A stretch of DNA of 64,000 nt from Euglena gracilis. Its lineage: Eukaryota > Euglenida > Euglenophyceae > Euglenales. Below, piece after piece: positions 9,990 to 20,480 of this stretch; the first letter of the stretch is position 1, and each line of letters begins with the position of its first letter. The position numbers and the translations under genes are program-made. The notes beneath the pieces were generated by a model, which was not told the DNA's origin, made no database searches, and worked only from the letters and a program-made list of their open reading frames with translations. The DNA is taken from contig CP154955.1 of NCBI GenBank assembly GCA_039621445.1, forward strand, positions 38,047,123 to 38,111,122, written 5' to 3'.

Positions 9990-10092
9990 CCGTCAGGTTT
10001 CCAAGTTTCCCGTTCAGCCCTGCCCGCCCCGGCCGGACGTCTTCTTCCCACCCCTCGTCCAGGTCCATCTCGTCGTCGCCCATCCTCCCCTC
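9990..10092 (-). CDS. Possible upstream exon of the CAP gene, acidic
   Basis: An accgacag acceptor precedes an open frame with EGRMGDDEMDLDEGWEEDVR. An alternative 3' end lies before GGGCAGGGC. The phase relation to the exon at 9409 is not resolved, so another exon may lie between, for example in the open frame at 9640-9757. Assigned to the CAP gene by position and strand only. Confidence 0.45.
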
Positions 10093-10200
10093 CTGTCGGT
10101 GGCCCTCACAGTACGGGGCTCACCGCCAACAGTGTCATATGCGCGGTGATACAGCAAGCGGTCAGGCGCTGAATGTGGGAAAGCAACCAACAATGCTGCG

Positions 10201-10751
10201 GCTGGAGTAACCTGATGCGTTGAGCAGCGAATGGACAAGTACAAAAACGACGGAAATTAATCAAGCTGGGTGAATTCATGCCAGGTGGCAGTTGGGAATT
10301 GAACTGAAAAAATTCGGTGGAAAAGAGGCGGAGATGAATACCCTACACTTCCAGCGATGTGACTACACTTCCATTTGCCCTGGCACACTTCCAGCGATGT
10401 GATCATTTTTTCAAGCTGAACTCTTTTAACTTTAACAGAACAGAACTGCCACAAAATACACAAACTAAATTACTTTCCCCCTTGCCCAACCGCTTTTTCT
10501 GCCTGGCGTAAAGGGCCGGACTGAACCCCCGGTGGGGAAATTTTTTGGCGAAATCTCTTCGAATCTTTGAAGCTTCAGCCCATAAGCTCTGATAAATCAA
10601 CCACTTTGCCCCGCCCTGGAGTGGGTCTAATCTCCGTCAACATGTTGGACGTCCACCCCCCGCCCCCGACAGGGAGCAGGGCAGGGCTGGACAGCGGGAC
10701 AGCCAATCCATTGCACAATTTGTAAGCAATTTTTTTCCCCTTGGCGCCGGG
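10201..10751. other. Noncoding stretch, no gene seen
   Basis: No supportable exon. A short direct repeat (acacttccagcgatgtga) occurs at 10346-10363 and 10385-10402. The segment leads into a hAT-like element. Confidence 0.5.
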
Positions 10752-11181
10752 CAGGCTTTTGCTTAAGGACCCCCCGGGGGGGGGGTACTGGCTAGCCAAT
10801 CGGCTAGACACTGGAAAAAGTGGACTAGCTAGACCCCCCTCCCCCCCGGGGGGGGGTCCGGGGGTCCCCCGGACTGGAAAAAAATTTTCCTCCGGCGCGC
10901 AGCGCCAGAGGAAAAATGAGGTTTTTAACAGGTTTTTGGCTGATTTTATTCCAAAAATTCCCAAAATTGGCCAAAAACGGGCATTTTTGGCCATTTTTGG
11001 GGGTCCCAAAAAATTTTCGGCGCTTCGCGCCGGTCACTGGAAAAAAAATTTCCACTAGCTAGCCCTGCTAGCAGACCCCCCCGGGGGGGGTCTGCTAGAA
11101 AACCCACTAGCCAAATTTGGACTAGCTGCAGTCCAGCCCCCGGGGGGGGGGGGGTACTGCAATCCCTTAAGCAAAAGCCTG
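10752..11181. mobile_element. hAT-like MITE, family A, copy 1
   Basis: Terminal inverted repeats CAGGCTTTTGCTTAAG and CTTAAGCAAAAGCCTG bound the element. It is flanked by an exact 8-bp target-site duplication (GCGCCGGG at 10744-10751 and 11182-11189). Inside are subterminal tactggctagccaatcgg and aaatttggactagctgcag motifs, poly-C/poly-G pairs and a Ggccaaaaacgggcattttt core. No coding capacity. The 8-bp duplication and CA...TG ends fit the hAT superfamily. Relatives at 13598, 30109, 30699, 35388 and 43505-44480. Confidence 0.9.
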
Positions 11182-11339
11182 GCGCCGGGAGACAAAAGCG
11201 GCCCAGATCGGCACCACTGGAAAACCGGTGGGGAATGGGGGGACCCATCACCCATCACCACAGGGCGGGTGGTTCTGTGGTTGACCATAGGCTCATTCAA
11301 GGCGCCAATGTGAGGGAGGGGGGTGGGCACTTTTCCTGT

Positions 11340-11341
<2 letters not shown>

Positions 11342-11417
<76 letters not shown>
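11342..11417. repeat. (TG)n microsatellite
   Basis: About 76 bp of uninterrupted TG dinucleotides followed by a poly-C stretch. Confidence 0.98.
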
Positions 11418-11418
<1 letters not shown>

Positions 11419-11484
11419 CCCCCCCACCGCCCTCCCCCCCAGGGAGGAGTCACCCACACTTGCCCAGCCCAAAATCATCTGTAA

Positions 11485-12692
11485 CTTAGGCGGTGCACCT
11501 CGCACTTTCTTTGTCGATGTGCGCAAATGCGCAAATCGACATTTTTTTTTACGAAAACGACTAGGTCTGACACCAAAAACCCAAAAATGTAGGCAGGATG
11601 TGATGGGGTGCCCCAGGACACGGAGATGGAAGCAGGGACTTTGGCAAATAGGGTGCCTGAGGGCATGCTCAACACAGCATATGGTATACACAACACCCAA
11701 CAGGTGTGTTTTGAACCCTGCAATGGCTGTCTCATTATTAGGATATTGACTGAACGAGTTGGTGAGGTGTGCCCAAGCCTGGAACAACACCCTGAAAATT
11801 GGCTGTGTGAGAAATTTGGAGGTCAGGTGGGCAAAGGCGTAAATGGACGGTGCGCGCAAATGAGCACACCAACCACTTGTGCAACTGTAAAAAGTCCGAT
11901 GTGTGCCAGTCGAAATTGATGTGTTTGGAAAATTGTACAAATGGTTGGTTTGTGAAAATATGAAAACAAACTTTTTTGGTCGGTTTGCGCATCTGCGCAC
12001 ATGGCCCTCTTGTACGACTTAACACATGTACCATCCAGAGGGTGTGGCACCACTGCAGTTTTTGAAATCTTTAAGTGCGAGGTATTCTGCAGAATTTAAA
12101 CACAACTAAAAGACCAGCCTGCCGGCCCGAATTTGGGCATCGGCAATTGAAGCTGTGAAAAACCATTTCTTAGCCCCTGAAACATCAAAATAAACAACAT
12201 TCTCTGGTTTTACCCTGAAAAACTTAGTTTAGAAGGGCCCTTCACCCCCAGAATTTTATCCCGAAAATGAGGCACAGTGCATTGGCTGAAAATGGATGTG
12301 TCTGCTAATTTGAAAATCCCTGTGTTCATGGGGCCATGTGATGCAATACACTGGCATGCTTCATTTGACCTTCTCAGACATACCCTACAACACCACCACT
12401 TTGAGCGCAACACCTCCACAATCTGCTCTCCTCCCGTTTCGATCCTTCTCTTGCCTCAGAAGTCCTTTGTGCCAAAGCTTCAAAATGAAAAAGAAATTTG
12501 GTTGGTCCTCATAGTTGTGAAAAGCAACCATTTTAATGGTTGATGTGCACGGTTACGCACACCAACCACACAAACCTGTTGCCTTTCGCTCTCACCCCTT
12601 GTAACGCCGGTACTCAAAATGTTTTTTTCGCCGGGTAGCGCAACTGCGCAAATCGACCAAAAAAAGCTTAAGTGCGAGATACGCCGCCTAAG
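11485..12692. mobile_element. TIR element with TGCGCA palindromes, copy 1
   Basis: The left end CTTAGGCGGTGCACCTCGCA and the inverted right end (ATACGCCGCCTAAG preceded by gtgcgag) form imperfect terminal inverted repeats. Just inside both ends lies gcgcaaNtgcgcaaatcgac, and further TGCGCA copies occur at 11520-11536 and 11988-11999. No transposase recognised. The same ends bound 56255-58269, and the right end alone is seen at 200-237. Flanking bases gtaa and cgtaa do not make a clear target duplication. Confidence 0.75.
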
Positions 12693-12984
12693 CGTAACCG
12701 GCCAAACCCCCTTTCCCAGCCTCTGGCCTGTATGGGCTGATTTCTTGCGCCCGCCCCCCCCCCCCCCCCAGGGGCTGGGTTTATGCACAAGTGAAATTAA
12801 TGTATGGGGACGACCCCCTCCAGGACCGCCCAGACATTCGGCCATGGAGGGGGGGGGGGCACCTTCCACCTGAAATTGGTGGGCTGGACGGACAAGCACA
12901 AACACCCTCCACTGCTGTCCGCTGTCCCACACCTCGTTACTTGGTGTATGTGGGGAGCCCCGAGTGCCTGAGTCCCTGCAAACA

Positions 12985-13385
12985 GGGGATATTATTTAAG
13001 GCGCCTTAAAAGCCTTAAAAGCCTTAAAAAAGAAAAAGAAATAGAAAGAGAAAGAGTGAAAAAAAAAGGTTAATTAAAAAGAATCAAATTAAAAAAAAAG
13101 TTTCGGAAATTTTTCAAAATTTGACCTGAACATGAAATTTCAAGATTTCGCAAAGACAAATCAACTCCGAGAAAAATAATGATATCTGGCATCGCTGGAA
13201 CATTGTCCATCCGAAAAAAAAATGGGGTTTGGACCTTTTTGGTTTTTGGATCCATTTGATGCTGGGATTGCCCTTGGACTTACCTTACAAAATAGAGGCC
13301 TTGAAAACTTTAGAAATTTCTTGGAGAACCTTAAAAAGGCGTCTTAAAAAACCTTAAAAAAATTGACAATTTATGCCTTAAAGAA
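12985..13385. repeat. AT-rich low-complexity region with GCCTTAAAA repeats
   Basis: Short repeats of (a)gccttaaaa occur at 12998-13028 and again around 13330-13380, enclosing A-rich sequence with no exon signal. The two clusters face each other imperfectly and may be remnants of an inverted element. Confidence 0.5.
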
Positions 13386-13597
13386 CCTGTGTCTGTGAAC
13401 CTGTATCTCTGCCTACCTGTGTCCCAGTGTCCCTGCGTACCTGTGTTCGTAATCCCAGTCCCTGCAAACATGTCCAACTGCTTATTAACTCTCACCTCTC
13501 CTGAAATCCACCTGCCAACTTGGGTTACCTCAACAAGAAGCCTAAGTTGCCACAAAGCCTGTGGCTGTGGGGCAGGGTCCTGAAAAAGCTCCCCCCC

Positions 13598-14031
13598 CAG
13601 GCTTTTGCTTAAGGACCCCGGGGGGGGGGGGTACTGGCTAGCCAATCGGCTAGATAGACACTGGAAAAAGTGGACCAGCTAGACCCCCCTCCCCGGGGGG
13701 GGGGGGTCCGGGGGTCCCCCGGACTGGAAAAAAAATTTTCCTCCGGCGCTGTGCGCCAGAGGAAAAATGAGGTTTTTAACAGGTTTTTGGATGATTTTAT
13801 TCCAAAAATTTCCAAAATTGGCCAAAAACGGGCATTTTTGGCCATTTCTGGGGGTCCAAAAAAAATTTCAGCGCTTCGAGCCGGTCACTGGAAAAAAATT
13901 TTCCACTAGCTAGCCCTGCTAGCAGACCCCCCCGGGGGGGTCTGCTAGAAAACCCACTAGCCAAATTTGGACTAGCTGCAGTCCAGCCCCCCCCCCCCCC
14001 GGGGTACTGCAATCCCTTAAGCAAAAGCCTG
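13598..14031. mobile_element. hAT-like MITE, family A, copy 2
   Basis: Near-identical in layout and sequence to the element at 10752. The ends CAGGCTTTTGCTTAAG and CTTAAGCAAAAGCCTG are intact. Flanks agctccccccc (left) and gctccccccc (right) fit an 8-bp duplication if one base of slippage in the C run is allowed. Confidence 0.87.
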
Positions 14032-14266
14032 CTCCCCCCCCCGGGATTTATGGGAAGCCAAAAATGAGGAAAAAGGACGTTTCTGATCCTTTTCTGGTGC
14101 AGTGTGCCGGAAGAAAATTTTTGGAACATGCCAAGGAGGGGGTGGGGGGTCCGCAGGCAACCCAGCAAACCGAGGAAAGAATCCGAGGCGGAGAACACAT
14201 TCAAAGCAACACCAACTGTGAAGGAGGGGGTCGTCGCATACAACACACAGGCGAGGCAGGTCGCCT

Positions 14267-14610
14267 CTACGATGCGGGGCAGCCGCACTTCGTGCAGAAC
14301 TTCGTCTCACACGCCCCGCCGCACTTCGGGCACCGTCTCCAGTCCGGCGGCGGGGAGTTGGCGGAGGGGAGGGGGTGGGGAACACTGGAGCGGAGGGGCG
14401 TGAGGGAACCCCGCTTCCGGAAGGGTTTGGATGGGCTCGTCCCCTGCGTGGCCTGCAATGTGCCCTGCAAGGCGTCCGGCAGCGACTTGCGGTGGCTGCT
14501 GGGGAACTTCGGCTTTCCCTGGCACACGGGGACGTGGCGCTGGAAGGAGTCCTCGCAGAACCTGTGGGCAAAGTTGCAGGCACGGCACCGGCATAATGCA
14601 AAAGTACATC
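14267..14610 (-). CDS. C2HC-type zinc finger plus zinc ribbon, terminal exon
   Basis: The frame opens with CRACNFAHRFCEDSFQRHVP then VC, a C-x2-C...H-x3-C finger resembling the ZC2HC1 (zf-C2HC) family though with a slightly longer loop. It passes through a proline/serine-rich linker and ends in CPKCGGACETKFCTKCGCPAS, a four-cysteine zinc ribbon, followed by a TAG stop at 14267-14269. Both elements bind zinc; ZC2HC1-like proteins of protists are poorly characterised. The 5' border is unclear: an in-frame TGA lies about 20 bp upstream of CRAC without an AG or CTG(-8) acceptor between. Upstream exons may include the coiled-coil exon at 19.5 kb (inference from strand and order). Confidence 0.75.
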
Positions 14611-14784
14611 AAGATGTTAACAGCGAGCAACTGCAGCGAACAAGCAAACAAATAATCAGAACATTTCTCCAACACGTGGTTAAAATCACTTGGGGCATCT
14701 GGGCACGTGAAGATGGATGTGAGGTGGGGGGGGTCGACTCCCTTCCCCCCCCACAGCACTTTGCATGGGGTAATCCTTTCAGCA

Positions 14785-14940
14785 CCAGAAATCAAAGTGC
14801 TTCTAAATTATGGTATATGCTACTGTATATTACTTTTGCTCTTCTTTGGAGAATCCCCCCCAATAATGCCCCCCCCCCCCGGAATAGAAGCCCTCCCTTG
14901 GTTTTCGGGAAACGTTCCGAATAGTGCCCCCCCCCCCCGG
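14785..14940. repeat. Dispersed repeat C, copy 1
   Basis: Shares ccagaaatcaaag.gcttct, ctcttctttggag and tccgaatagtgcccc with 23600-23740 over about 140 bp, in the same orientation. The ttttcg...ttccgaatagtgc end also recurs at 23945-23970 and 24665-24700. Confidence 0.75.
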
Positions 14941-15986
14941 AAAAGAAGGAGGGGAGGTGGCCCCCATCCAACACCCATAGGGTTTCTGGGAATTTGATTC
15001 AGTCCCAGGAGGGGGGGTTAAGCACAGTTTTTTTGCGGCGAACCGGCCCCTCAAGAAGGCAAAACTGACTAAATTTGTCCTATTTAATTGACCGATTCCG
15101 GTCCCTCATCCTAACCATAACTCGGCTCCAACCCAGAACCCCTTTGCACATTGCCCCACACATCATGACGTTGGTGTCAAAATTTGGGGGTGTGGATTCC
15201 ATCCCACTTCGTCATCTTCGACCAAGTGGGAGCACCGGGGGTTGTTTGGTTCTCCAGGGCTTTCTATATTTTGTCACCAAGAAAATTGCCGCGAAGCAGG
15301 ATGTTGCAACAACACTGACAAGCACACATAGGCAAACAAAATTGCACACATGCATTAATTCCTGTCCAATCCAGTTTTCTTCACCCTAGCTAGCCTGTTT
15401 CCTCCAATAATGAGAATAAAGAAAAAGAATTTCCCCCTGGTCTTCTTTATTGGGTCGCTGCTGAAGGTCCCTGGGGTCTTATTCATATTTTGGGTTGTCA
15501 ACTTTTTGTGGACATTACTTGCTGTGGGGAATCTGAACTGGCCGGCACCGCCCCCCCCCCCCCTTTTGCTGGGTTCACCTGAAAATTCAAAACCTGGTAT
15601 GTTGAGGGCTTTCAAGGAGTCGCCGGTTGTTTAGCTGGCAATTAAGGTTTGCCCAGCTCAGCACGGCCGGCCGGCTGGTGATTGGTGATGGGCTGCAGCA
15701 GCCCCCCCCCCCAGGAAGGATTGGCAACACCTTAAAGAGATGATTGCCGGAAACCCTTTGGTGGTTGGGGCTGGATCCACACCATCGCCATCCTTTTTCA
15801 AGGGCACTGATCTCAAGCCAAAATTTTCCAAACACTCAATGTTCTCCTGCCAAGTAGAAGCTGAAAACCGGAGGAGGTCTCTGCGGGAAAAATATTTTGA
15901 TTGTGAAGAATTCTTCATTTTGGCGCAAATGTCTCCTGAGACCTAAATTTTTGTCAATTGTCTTTCTCAATTGCTTTTCCATTTCT
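14940..15986. other. Stretch without a confident gene
   Basis: Mostly AT-rich sequence with short poly-C runs. A plus-strand open frame near 15770-15943 (ending FILAQMSPET then stop) and a minus frame over the same bases both look partly protein-like, but neither has family support or clear splice sites. Confidence 0.4.
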
Positions 15987-16027
15987 GCATTTTTCAGGGT
16001 TTACCACCGGTTCGTGCTAGGAAGCCT

Positions 16028-16090
16028 GAAATCCGGTTCGTGATTGTTCGTGATTGTTCGTGATTGTTCGTGATTGTTCGTGATTGTTTG
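16028..16090. repeat. Subterminal decamer tandem repeat, left cluster
   Basis: About five and a half tandem copies of gtgattgttc follow ccggttc. An inverted partner cluster would be expected at the other end; instead the right cluster (16685-16780) repeats the same orientation, with part of it read toward the terminus. Confidence 0.9.
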
Positions 16091-16319
16091 TGCTTCCAAA
16101 AAACCGCCCGGTTTTCCGTTTTCCTTGGCCAAATAGGTCATTCCTCTTGTACTTTGGCCTCTTGTGCCTCCTTTAATCTAAATATTCAGGTCAATGGGGA
16201 AAGCAAAAGGTCAACGAGGAGGTCACTGCAGCTTGGCGCAAATTCTTCTCCACACTTCAGCTCTTTTCAGTTCTCAAAATCCACAGGTGTGATGTATGCT
16301 GTAGCTTGGTTCTTTTGGC

Positions 16320-16475
16320 AACCACCATGAGCTAAAGTTTGGGTTTTCCCATCTTTTGATGATTCTTGGCATCGACGAGACTGGCGAAGCTGAACGACCG
16401 TTCCACAGCGGCGGAAGAGACAACACCAATAAACATCTTGCTAACAACATGGGAAGTACAAAAACGGAGGACAGA
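16320..16475 (-). pseudogene. hAT transposase C-terminal dimerisation region, fragment
   Basis: The minus frame reads SHVVSKMFIGVVSSAAVERS then FSFASLVDAKNH. This matches the hAT C-terminal dimerisation motif (S-S-A-x-x-E-R-x-F-S). A stop lies 16 codons upstream of VVSSAA and another shortly downstream, and no N-terminal zinc finger or DDE core is visible within the 806-bp element, so it cannot encode a full transposase. Confidence 0.85.
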
Positions 16476-16684
16476 TCTCTATGACGATTTCACTTCCATC
16501 ACTCCACCAAACTGAAAAAGGTGACAAAAACAGGGAAATCAAAACAAGACAGGTATGACACCTGGGCAGCACCCTTTTGAGGAGTCATTTTGCCACCTCT
16601 CTTCCAAGATCTTTTCTCTTTGGTTGATTGAACGGCACCGTCCTTTTCAGAAGAAGACATTTCTGCAAAGGTGACGAAGAAATC

Positions 16685-16785
16685 CGGTTCGTGATTGTTC
16701 GTGATTGTTCGTGATTGTTCGTGATTTTGCCAAAGTCCCAAGTTCGTGCTGGTTCGTGATTGTTCGTGATTGTTCGTGGCACGAA
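16685..16785. repeat. Subterminal decamer tandem repeat, right cluster
   Basis: Two blocks of ttcgtgattg repeats (four and three copies) are separated by about 25 bp and lead into the right terminus of the hAT remnant. Confidence 0.88.
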
Positions 16786-16871
16786 CCGGTGAAAAACCCT
16801 GCATTTTTGGCCAGCAAATTGCATGTTTTTATGCAGAGTGAAAACACTTTAACGAAGAGGGCGTGAGGTTT

Positions 16872-16928
16872 TCTAGGTCCTCTCCAGCAGAAAGTGTACA
16901 TCCCATGGGAGGTCCTGAAGGAATTTAA
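16872..16928 (-). repeat. Dispersed 45-bp motif, copy 2
   Basis: On the minus strand this can be read KFLQDLPWDVHFLLERT and aligns with the motifs at 4358 and 28124. Confidence 0.6.
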
Positions 16929-17861
16929 TCCAATTTATTCCACCTGTTGGCTGGCACTTAGTGGGGAGGGGGAACGCAACGTGGTCCCTCGAAAAATGCG
17001 ACGCAAAAAAAAAACACAGAAGCAAAAATAAACCCCCAAAAACTGCAAAAAAAAACGTATGGGATGAAAAGCTAAACAATCAAAAAAAATTTCTGCTGCT
17101 TTGGGTGGTTGGGTGATGGAGCAAGGCTGCTAGAAGTCACTTTTCTTCCCCGAAGCGACTGCCCTGAATAAAAGCAGAAGCCATTGAAAAGTTTCACAAA
17201 AAAGCAAAAAAGCGGTTGAATTCCCCCCCCCCCTTGGCCAGAGGGTCCTCAGAAAATCCCGTGCCTTATGGACCGCCCTGTTTCCCTGTGTTCTTTTTCT
17301 GGTTTCATATGGGAGTTTTCGCCAACTTTAAAAGATTTTTTTTGGTCGGGTTTGCTTTCCGAAGGAGGAGGGGAAATTTAGAAAACCTGGGGGGGGGCTT
17401 CCTTTCAGGGGAAGGGGCATACTTTTTCAGCTCAGAAAATACTCCAGCGAACTTATTCAGAAATACTCCTTTTCTGGCCATTTCAATACCAGTCATTTCA
17501 GTGCCATCCTACTACACCTTCAAAAAAAAAACAATCTTATAAATGATGTGCTGTTTGGTGGGGACATCAGTGAGGTCAGACCTGCGACCACAACTTGGGC
17601 ATTCTAAGCGGCCGTCATCATCTCGTTCATCTCCGCTCTTGGCGATCCGCTCCGGCGGAGAGGTGCACCCAGAGGTGCGGCCTGCTTCAACCCCAATGGA
17701 AAAATCGCAGTGCAACCCCAAATATAAAGCCCCACCCCAAGAGATGCGGATTTCGACTCTTTAATTTTGACCCCGTTTGACCCGCCGTCCCTTACCTAAG
17801 AGCGGTCCCGGGGGGGTTCTTGAGGGGGGAAAAAATCCTGTCCCTCATTGAAGACCCTGAG

Positions 17862-18130
17862 CAGGGCGTTTTTTAACGACCCCCCAGGGGGGTCCAGCTC
17901 AGAGGCTGGATAACTTGGGCTGGTTGGAAAAAGGCTGCTGGCTGACCTCCCTCTCCCCCCCCTCAAGTTGAACCAGGTACCAAAATATCGAAATCGAAAA
18001 AAAAGTCCAAAAAACTGGCAATTATGCAAAAAATGATTTTTTTTTTACCCTAGAGCGTTGCTTAAGAAAATTTGGTCCCACCCCCGGGGCGGGGGGGTCA
18101 TCCAGCCAGCAGCTTTTTCCATCCCGGGAC
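17862..18130. repeat. Dispersed repeat family B, copy 1
   Basis: Contains gcagggcgttttttaacgac, gcttgg-type motifs including ggaaaaaggctgctggctga, a cttggg/ctggcaatt A-rich core and agagcgttgcttaag at 18053. Related sequence is at 21770-22180 and 41070-41430. Ends and target duplication are not clear. Confidence 0.6.
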
Positions 18131-18690
18131 CCCCTCCCCCCTCAACCAGTTTTATTTATTTCCAGCCGCCCGAAGGCAAAGCATGAAATTTTCGGGATAT
18201 TGTAACCTTTGACGAGAAATGATCCACTTTGGCAAGAACTGCCCATTTTGGGGGGAACGAATGACTTTTCATTGTCTCGATGTCTTTTGACTGCACAAAC
18301 AAACCCCCCAAATACAACCCCTCCCCCACTTCATAATTGGATTTCAAGGCCCTCAGGGGTTTATATTTGTGGGGAACAATCAAGCCTTTTTCGGCTCCTC
18401 CTACGGAGCGTTGCCAGATACCTCATATAAAAAACGTCATTTGACAAGCTTGGAAAAAAAAAACTCCACCAATCAACCTCAACGCACATACACACAACAA
18501 AATTGCCGGAGAGGTCCGTTAAAATGGCTGTCACGGGTGATTTCTCCACCAACCATGTTCTTCAGAAATGCTGAATTTGTGAGGAAATTTACGGTACTTC
18601 ATTGCGAAAAGATTGATCTTTGTGCCATGTCTTCCAGGCATCGCCCTTCTCCGATGACACGTTAAAGTTGTTTTGTCCAGGCAGCCGCCC
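18130..18690. other. Stretch with no supportable gene
   Basis: AT-rich, with a few short open frames of no recognisable character. Confidence 0.4.
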
Positions 18691-18791
18691 TGAACAGCGG
18701 CGAAGTCCAGCGGCTGGCTGTGGCGCAGCGCGACGGAGGGGCTGCCGGCCACCTTCACCGGCCGCAGCCGCTCCTCCCCGTGCTCCAGTGC
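18690..18791 (-). CDS. Probable exon of unknown function
   Basis: After a ccttggcag acceptor the frame reads ALEHGEERLRPVKVAGSPSV then ALRHSQPLDFAAVQ. GC-rich like the confident exons. The 3' edge is unresolved. It may belong to the same minus-strand gene as the coiled-coil exon upstream and the zinc-finger exon downstream. Confidence 0.5.
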
Positions 18792-19461
18792 CTGCCAAGG
18801 CAAAACCATAACGTTGAAACTCACATACTGCCTGCCTCGCCATTCTTTTGCCCGTGACAATCTGCCTCCACTTTAATGTGCCTCTGGGATTCCCACTAAC
18901 CAAATTTGGTGGGAATCCTAGAGTGGTTTTGGGACCCGGGGACGGGGTACTGCGAACCCTTAAACAGAAGCCTACTCAAGTCGGCTGTTAACAGAGGGAA
19001 CCCACACTTTCCATAACAAATGATAACACCAAACAAGTCCTGCCCTAATTTTTTTCTGCCCAAATAAACATGATGAACAAATAACCCCCCCTCACTTGTA
19101 CCCCCCCCCTGGGTGTCATGGAACACCTCCAGGGTGCTACATCCTCATTGGCTGAGAACCATGAGCACGTCCCCCCACAGCTCAAAACCCCATCCTCCTA
19201 CTCCTCCCACTTCAAAACCCTCTTCCTGGGGCCAGTATCCAAACCCACATTTACATGCCAAAGATCACACAAGCTAACAAATATCATAAAATTGCACAAA
19301 ATATTTCGGAATACCCAAACTAACTTAAACATTCGCAACATACAATCGAACAAAGGGGTTTATTTGTGGACCGGCCTCGATTTAAAGCCCCCTCCCACTT
19401 CAAACCCCCCTTGGGGCAAACCAAATTACCTCCCTCCCTGCCGGAGGAGGTGGAGGCCCAC

Positions 19462-19660
19462 CTCTAGACGGTCCTCCAGGGCGTCGATGGTGCGCTGCAT
19501 GACGAGGATGACCCCGTTGGTCTCCGCCTGGCACCGGCGGAGGTCCGCGTTCTCCAGCCGCAGCCGCAGCACCTCCTGCAGCAGCAGCCCGAGGTGCCGG
19601 GGCTGCTCCGCCTCCAGGTGCCCCGCCAGCTGGGCCTCCAGGGCGGCCGTTGGGCAGCCC
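19462..19660 (-). CDS. Coiled-coil exon, unknown protein
   Basis: The frame contains LEAQLAGHLEAEQPRHLGLL, LQEVLRLRLENADLRRCQAE and TNGVILVMQRTIDALEDRLE: a leucine/glutamate-rich heptad pattern typical of a coiled coil. It ends CTAGAG/GTGGGC, a normal GT donor. The 5' edge lies somewhere between 19640 and 19667. Many ZC2HC1-like and other zinc-finger proteins carry coiled coils, so linkage to the terminal exon at 14.3-14.6 kb is plausible but unproved. Confidence 0.68.
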
Positions 19661-19699
19661 ACCGCGGCGTATGGGCATGAGACGGGCGGTCAGGGTGGG

Positions 19700-20290
19700 C
19701 GTTGATCAGCCCATCCCCCCGCTTACAATGGGGGGGGGGGGCTGTTCATTCAGTTTTGTTTTCTTAACAAAGATAATAAATAATATTATATTCTCTGAGT
19801 ATAATATTATATTCGGTGTTTATTTTTACAAAAATAGCACACTCTGTCATGCACAACCTGTGTGCCGTCAGGTCCCTCCTCTGACTGCAGCAACGGGCCG
19901 ATGCCAGGTGGAAGCAAGGCGCCACTCACCATGCCATGGTATGGGAGGGACACCCCCCTGCACGGGCAGCCAGCAGGGACGCCCTGGGGGAAGCACTGCC
20001 TGTGACATCCATGCGGGAGAGCTTGGTGGCCACGTGGATTTTTGTTTGATGTTTAGACGTGCAGATATGGCGGCCTTGGTGGAGGACCCGCCCCTCCTTC
20101 TGTGTTCTTTCAGGGTTGCAGATCGGTCCGCAATCGGATCCTTCTTCAAAAGAAAAGGCCCTGCCACAACACAACAGCACTACAGTGATACAAGAAACAG
20201 CAATCACACTTGAAAACAAAGCAACTTGTACGGTGAAAATGGAATGATCCAGGCAAATCTGGGCGGGGAGAGAAAACCACGGTTGGGACT
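19700..20290. other. Stretch without a confident gene
   Basis: Includes a palindromic aatattatattc stretch (19785-19820). Open frames here lack family support. Confidence 0.4.
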
Positions 20291-20480
20291 TTGCGGCTTC
20301 GGTTTCAGACGTGCAGGGCCAGCAGGCAGGCTGGACGGGCTTGGCAGAGGGGGAGGGCACAAGGGGCTGGTGGGTTTCTGCCGCTCCATTCAGTGGGTGC
20401 CACTGTGCATATGGAACAGGCCGTGCCCTTCCCCGGCGGCACCGTGCGGGCTGCACTGCTGCTCCCTGTGTGCGGGGACC
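20290..20480 (-). CDS. Possible exon, frame unresolved
   Basis: A GC-richer island with two minus frames, one with ARTVPPGKGTACSICTVAPT and one with WHPLNGAAETHQPLVPSPSA. An acceptor-like gcagcag precedes it. No homology recognised. Confidence 0.3.

Larger units (their letters stand above)
15995..16800. mobile_element. hAT transposon remnant with decamer repeats and 8-bp TSD
   Basis: Inverted ends (CAGGGTTTACCACCGGTTCG at the left; the right end reads cgaaccggtgaaaaaccct) are flanked by an exact 8-bp duplication GCATTTTT (15987-15994, 16801-16808). Both subterminal regions carry tandem decamers TGATTGTTCG, the kind of repeat hAT transposases often bind. The interior holds a broken hAT transposase C-terminus on the minus strand. 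This is the only element in the window with recognisable transposase sequence. Confidence 0.92.

Noticed and set aside
11055-12000. (His-Thr)n and (Cys-Val)n frames over the TG repeat, and the same at 47 kb
   Set aside because: Microsatellite translations, not proteins.
16028-16785. Regularly repeated decamers as a possible CRISPR array
   Set aside because: Units are 10 bp without spacers and lie inside a hAT element; the genome is eukaryotic.
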